From Paracoccaceae bacterium (GTDB taxonomy: Bacteria; Pseudomonadota; Alphaproteobacteria; Rhodobacterales; Rhodobacteraceae): a stretch of DNA of 5,932 nt. Position numbers and translations under genes: made by a program. Position 1 is the first letter of the stretch; the number at the start of each line of letters is the position of its first letter. Below are positions 5,642-5,932 of the stretch, one piece after another. The stretch lies in NCBI GenBank assembly GCA_015485015.1, contig WFUK01000340.1, positions 1 to 5,932 of the forward strand. The letters are read 5' to 3'. The notes under the pieces are model-generated. The model did not search any database. It was not told where the DNA came from and saw only the letters and a list, made by a program, of their open reading frames with translations.

Positions 5642-5932
5642 CCCCGCTCTGGACCCGCGACGCGGCGGTGGCGGCCACCGGGGGCTGTTGCGCGCAGGAC
5701 TGGGCGGCAAGCGGCGTGTCGATCGATACCCGCAGCCTTGAACAGGGCGATCTGTTTGTGGCGCTTTCCGCCAGCCGCGATGGCCATGATTTTGTCGGCC
5801 AAGCGCTGGCGCAGGGCGCGGCGGCGGCGCTGGTTTCGCGCATTCCCGAAGGCTTGGAGGAGGCACCGCTCTTGCTGGTGCCGGATGTGCTAAAGGGGCT
5901 GGAGGCGCTGGGGGTGGCGGCGCGGGCGCGCA
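5638..5932 (+). CDS. murF: MurF, UDP-MurNAc-tripeptide:D-Ala-D-Ala ligase, N-terminal part
   Basis: The first 98 codons of MurF, cut by the right edge. MurF ligates D-Ala-D-Ala to UDP-MurNAc-L-Ala-D-Glu-meso-Dap, completing the pentapeptide precursor. The visible part is the substrate-binding N-terminal domain: GVSIDTRSLEQGDLFVAL (26-43) and RDGHDFVGQALAQGAAAALV (47-66) are typical of MurF. The ATP-binding P-loop would lie beyond the edge. The ATG shares ATGA with the murE stop, and GGAGG (5626-5630), 7 nt upstream, is a strong ribosome binding site. A direct Cys pair (C17, C18) lies in a poorly conserved loop. Position directly after murE matches the standard dcw order, with mraY expected next. 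Confidence 0.95.
   Translation, partial: MTPLWTRDAAVAATGGCCAQDWAASGVSIDTRSLEQGDLFVALSASRDGHDFVGQALAQGAAAALVSRIPEGLEEAPLLLVPDVLKGLEALGVAARAR

Noticed and set aside
4610..5866. Long minus-strand frame (418 codons) opposite murE and murF
   Set aside because: It is an antisense shadow of GC-rich genes; the protein is rich in Arg, Pro, His and Gln, with no family features.

Overview
This window is the start of a division and cell wall (dcw) cluster from an alphaproteobacterium, most likely a member of the Rhodobacteraceae or a close relative. The evidence is the gene order mraZ-rsmH-ftsL-ftsI-murE-murF, a GC-rich coding part, an FtsL carrying the [11 protein letters not shown] signature, an FtsI with YELGSTFKIF around the active serine, and a long mraZ leader that contains a terminator hairpin. 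The assignment rests on recalled family features, not on a database search.

Layout: Positions 1-93 (minus strand) hold the first 31 codons of a TruA-like tRNA pseudouridine synthase that runs off the left edge. It appears to have a leaderless promoter and to lack the usual GWQRQ segment. Positions 94-585 form a comparatively AT-rich divergent intergenic region of 492 bp. It contains a GANTC-bearing palindrome (137-151), a possible 42-codon small ORF (187-315), candidate promoters for the dcw operon (best 333-361), and a long mraZ leader. The leader ends in a perfect 10-bp hairpin with an interrupted T-tract (521-561). This arrangement matches the extended dcw leader and terminator-generated sRNA UpsM described in Rhodobacter sphaeroides.

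From 586 to the right edge, six plus-strand genes are packed with overlaps or minimal gaps: mraZ/rsmH overlap by 4 bp, rsmH/ftsL by 4 bp, ftsL/ftsI by 1 bp, ftsI/murE are 7 bp apart, and murE/murF overlap by 4 bp. I see no terminator or promoter between them, so they read as one translationally coupled operon. MraZ is the nucleoid-associated regulator and RsmH methylates 16S rRNA. FtsL and FtsI are divisome components: a bitopic scaffold and the septal transpeptidase. MurE and MurF add meso-diaminopimelate and D-Ala-D-Ala to the cytoplasmic peptidoglycan precursor. MurF is cut by the right edge; mraY, murD and ftsW would be expected next.

The coding part is conventional. The interest lies in the 5' region: the UpsM-like leader with possible alternative pairing, the altered TruA start, the GANTC palindrome, and the Cys/His-rich small ORF.
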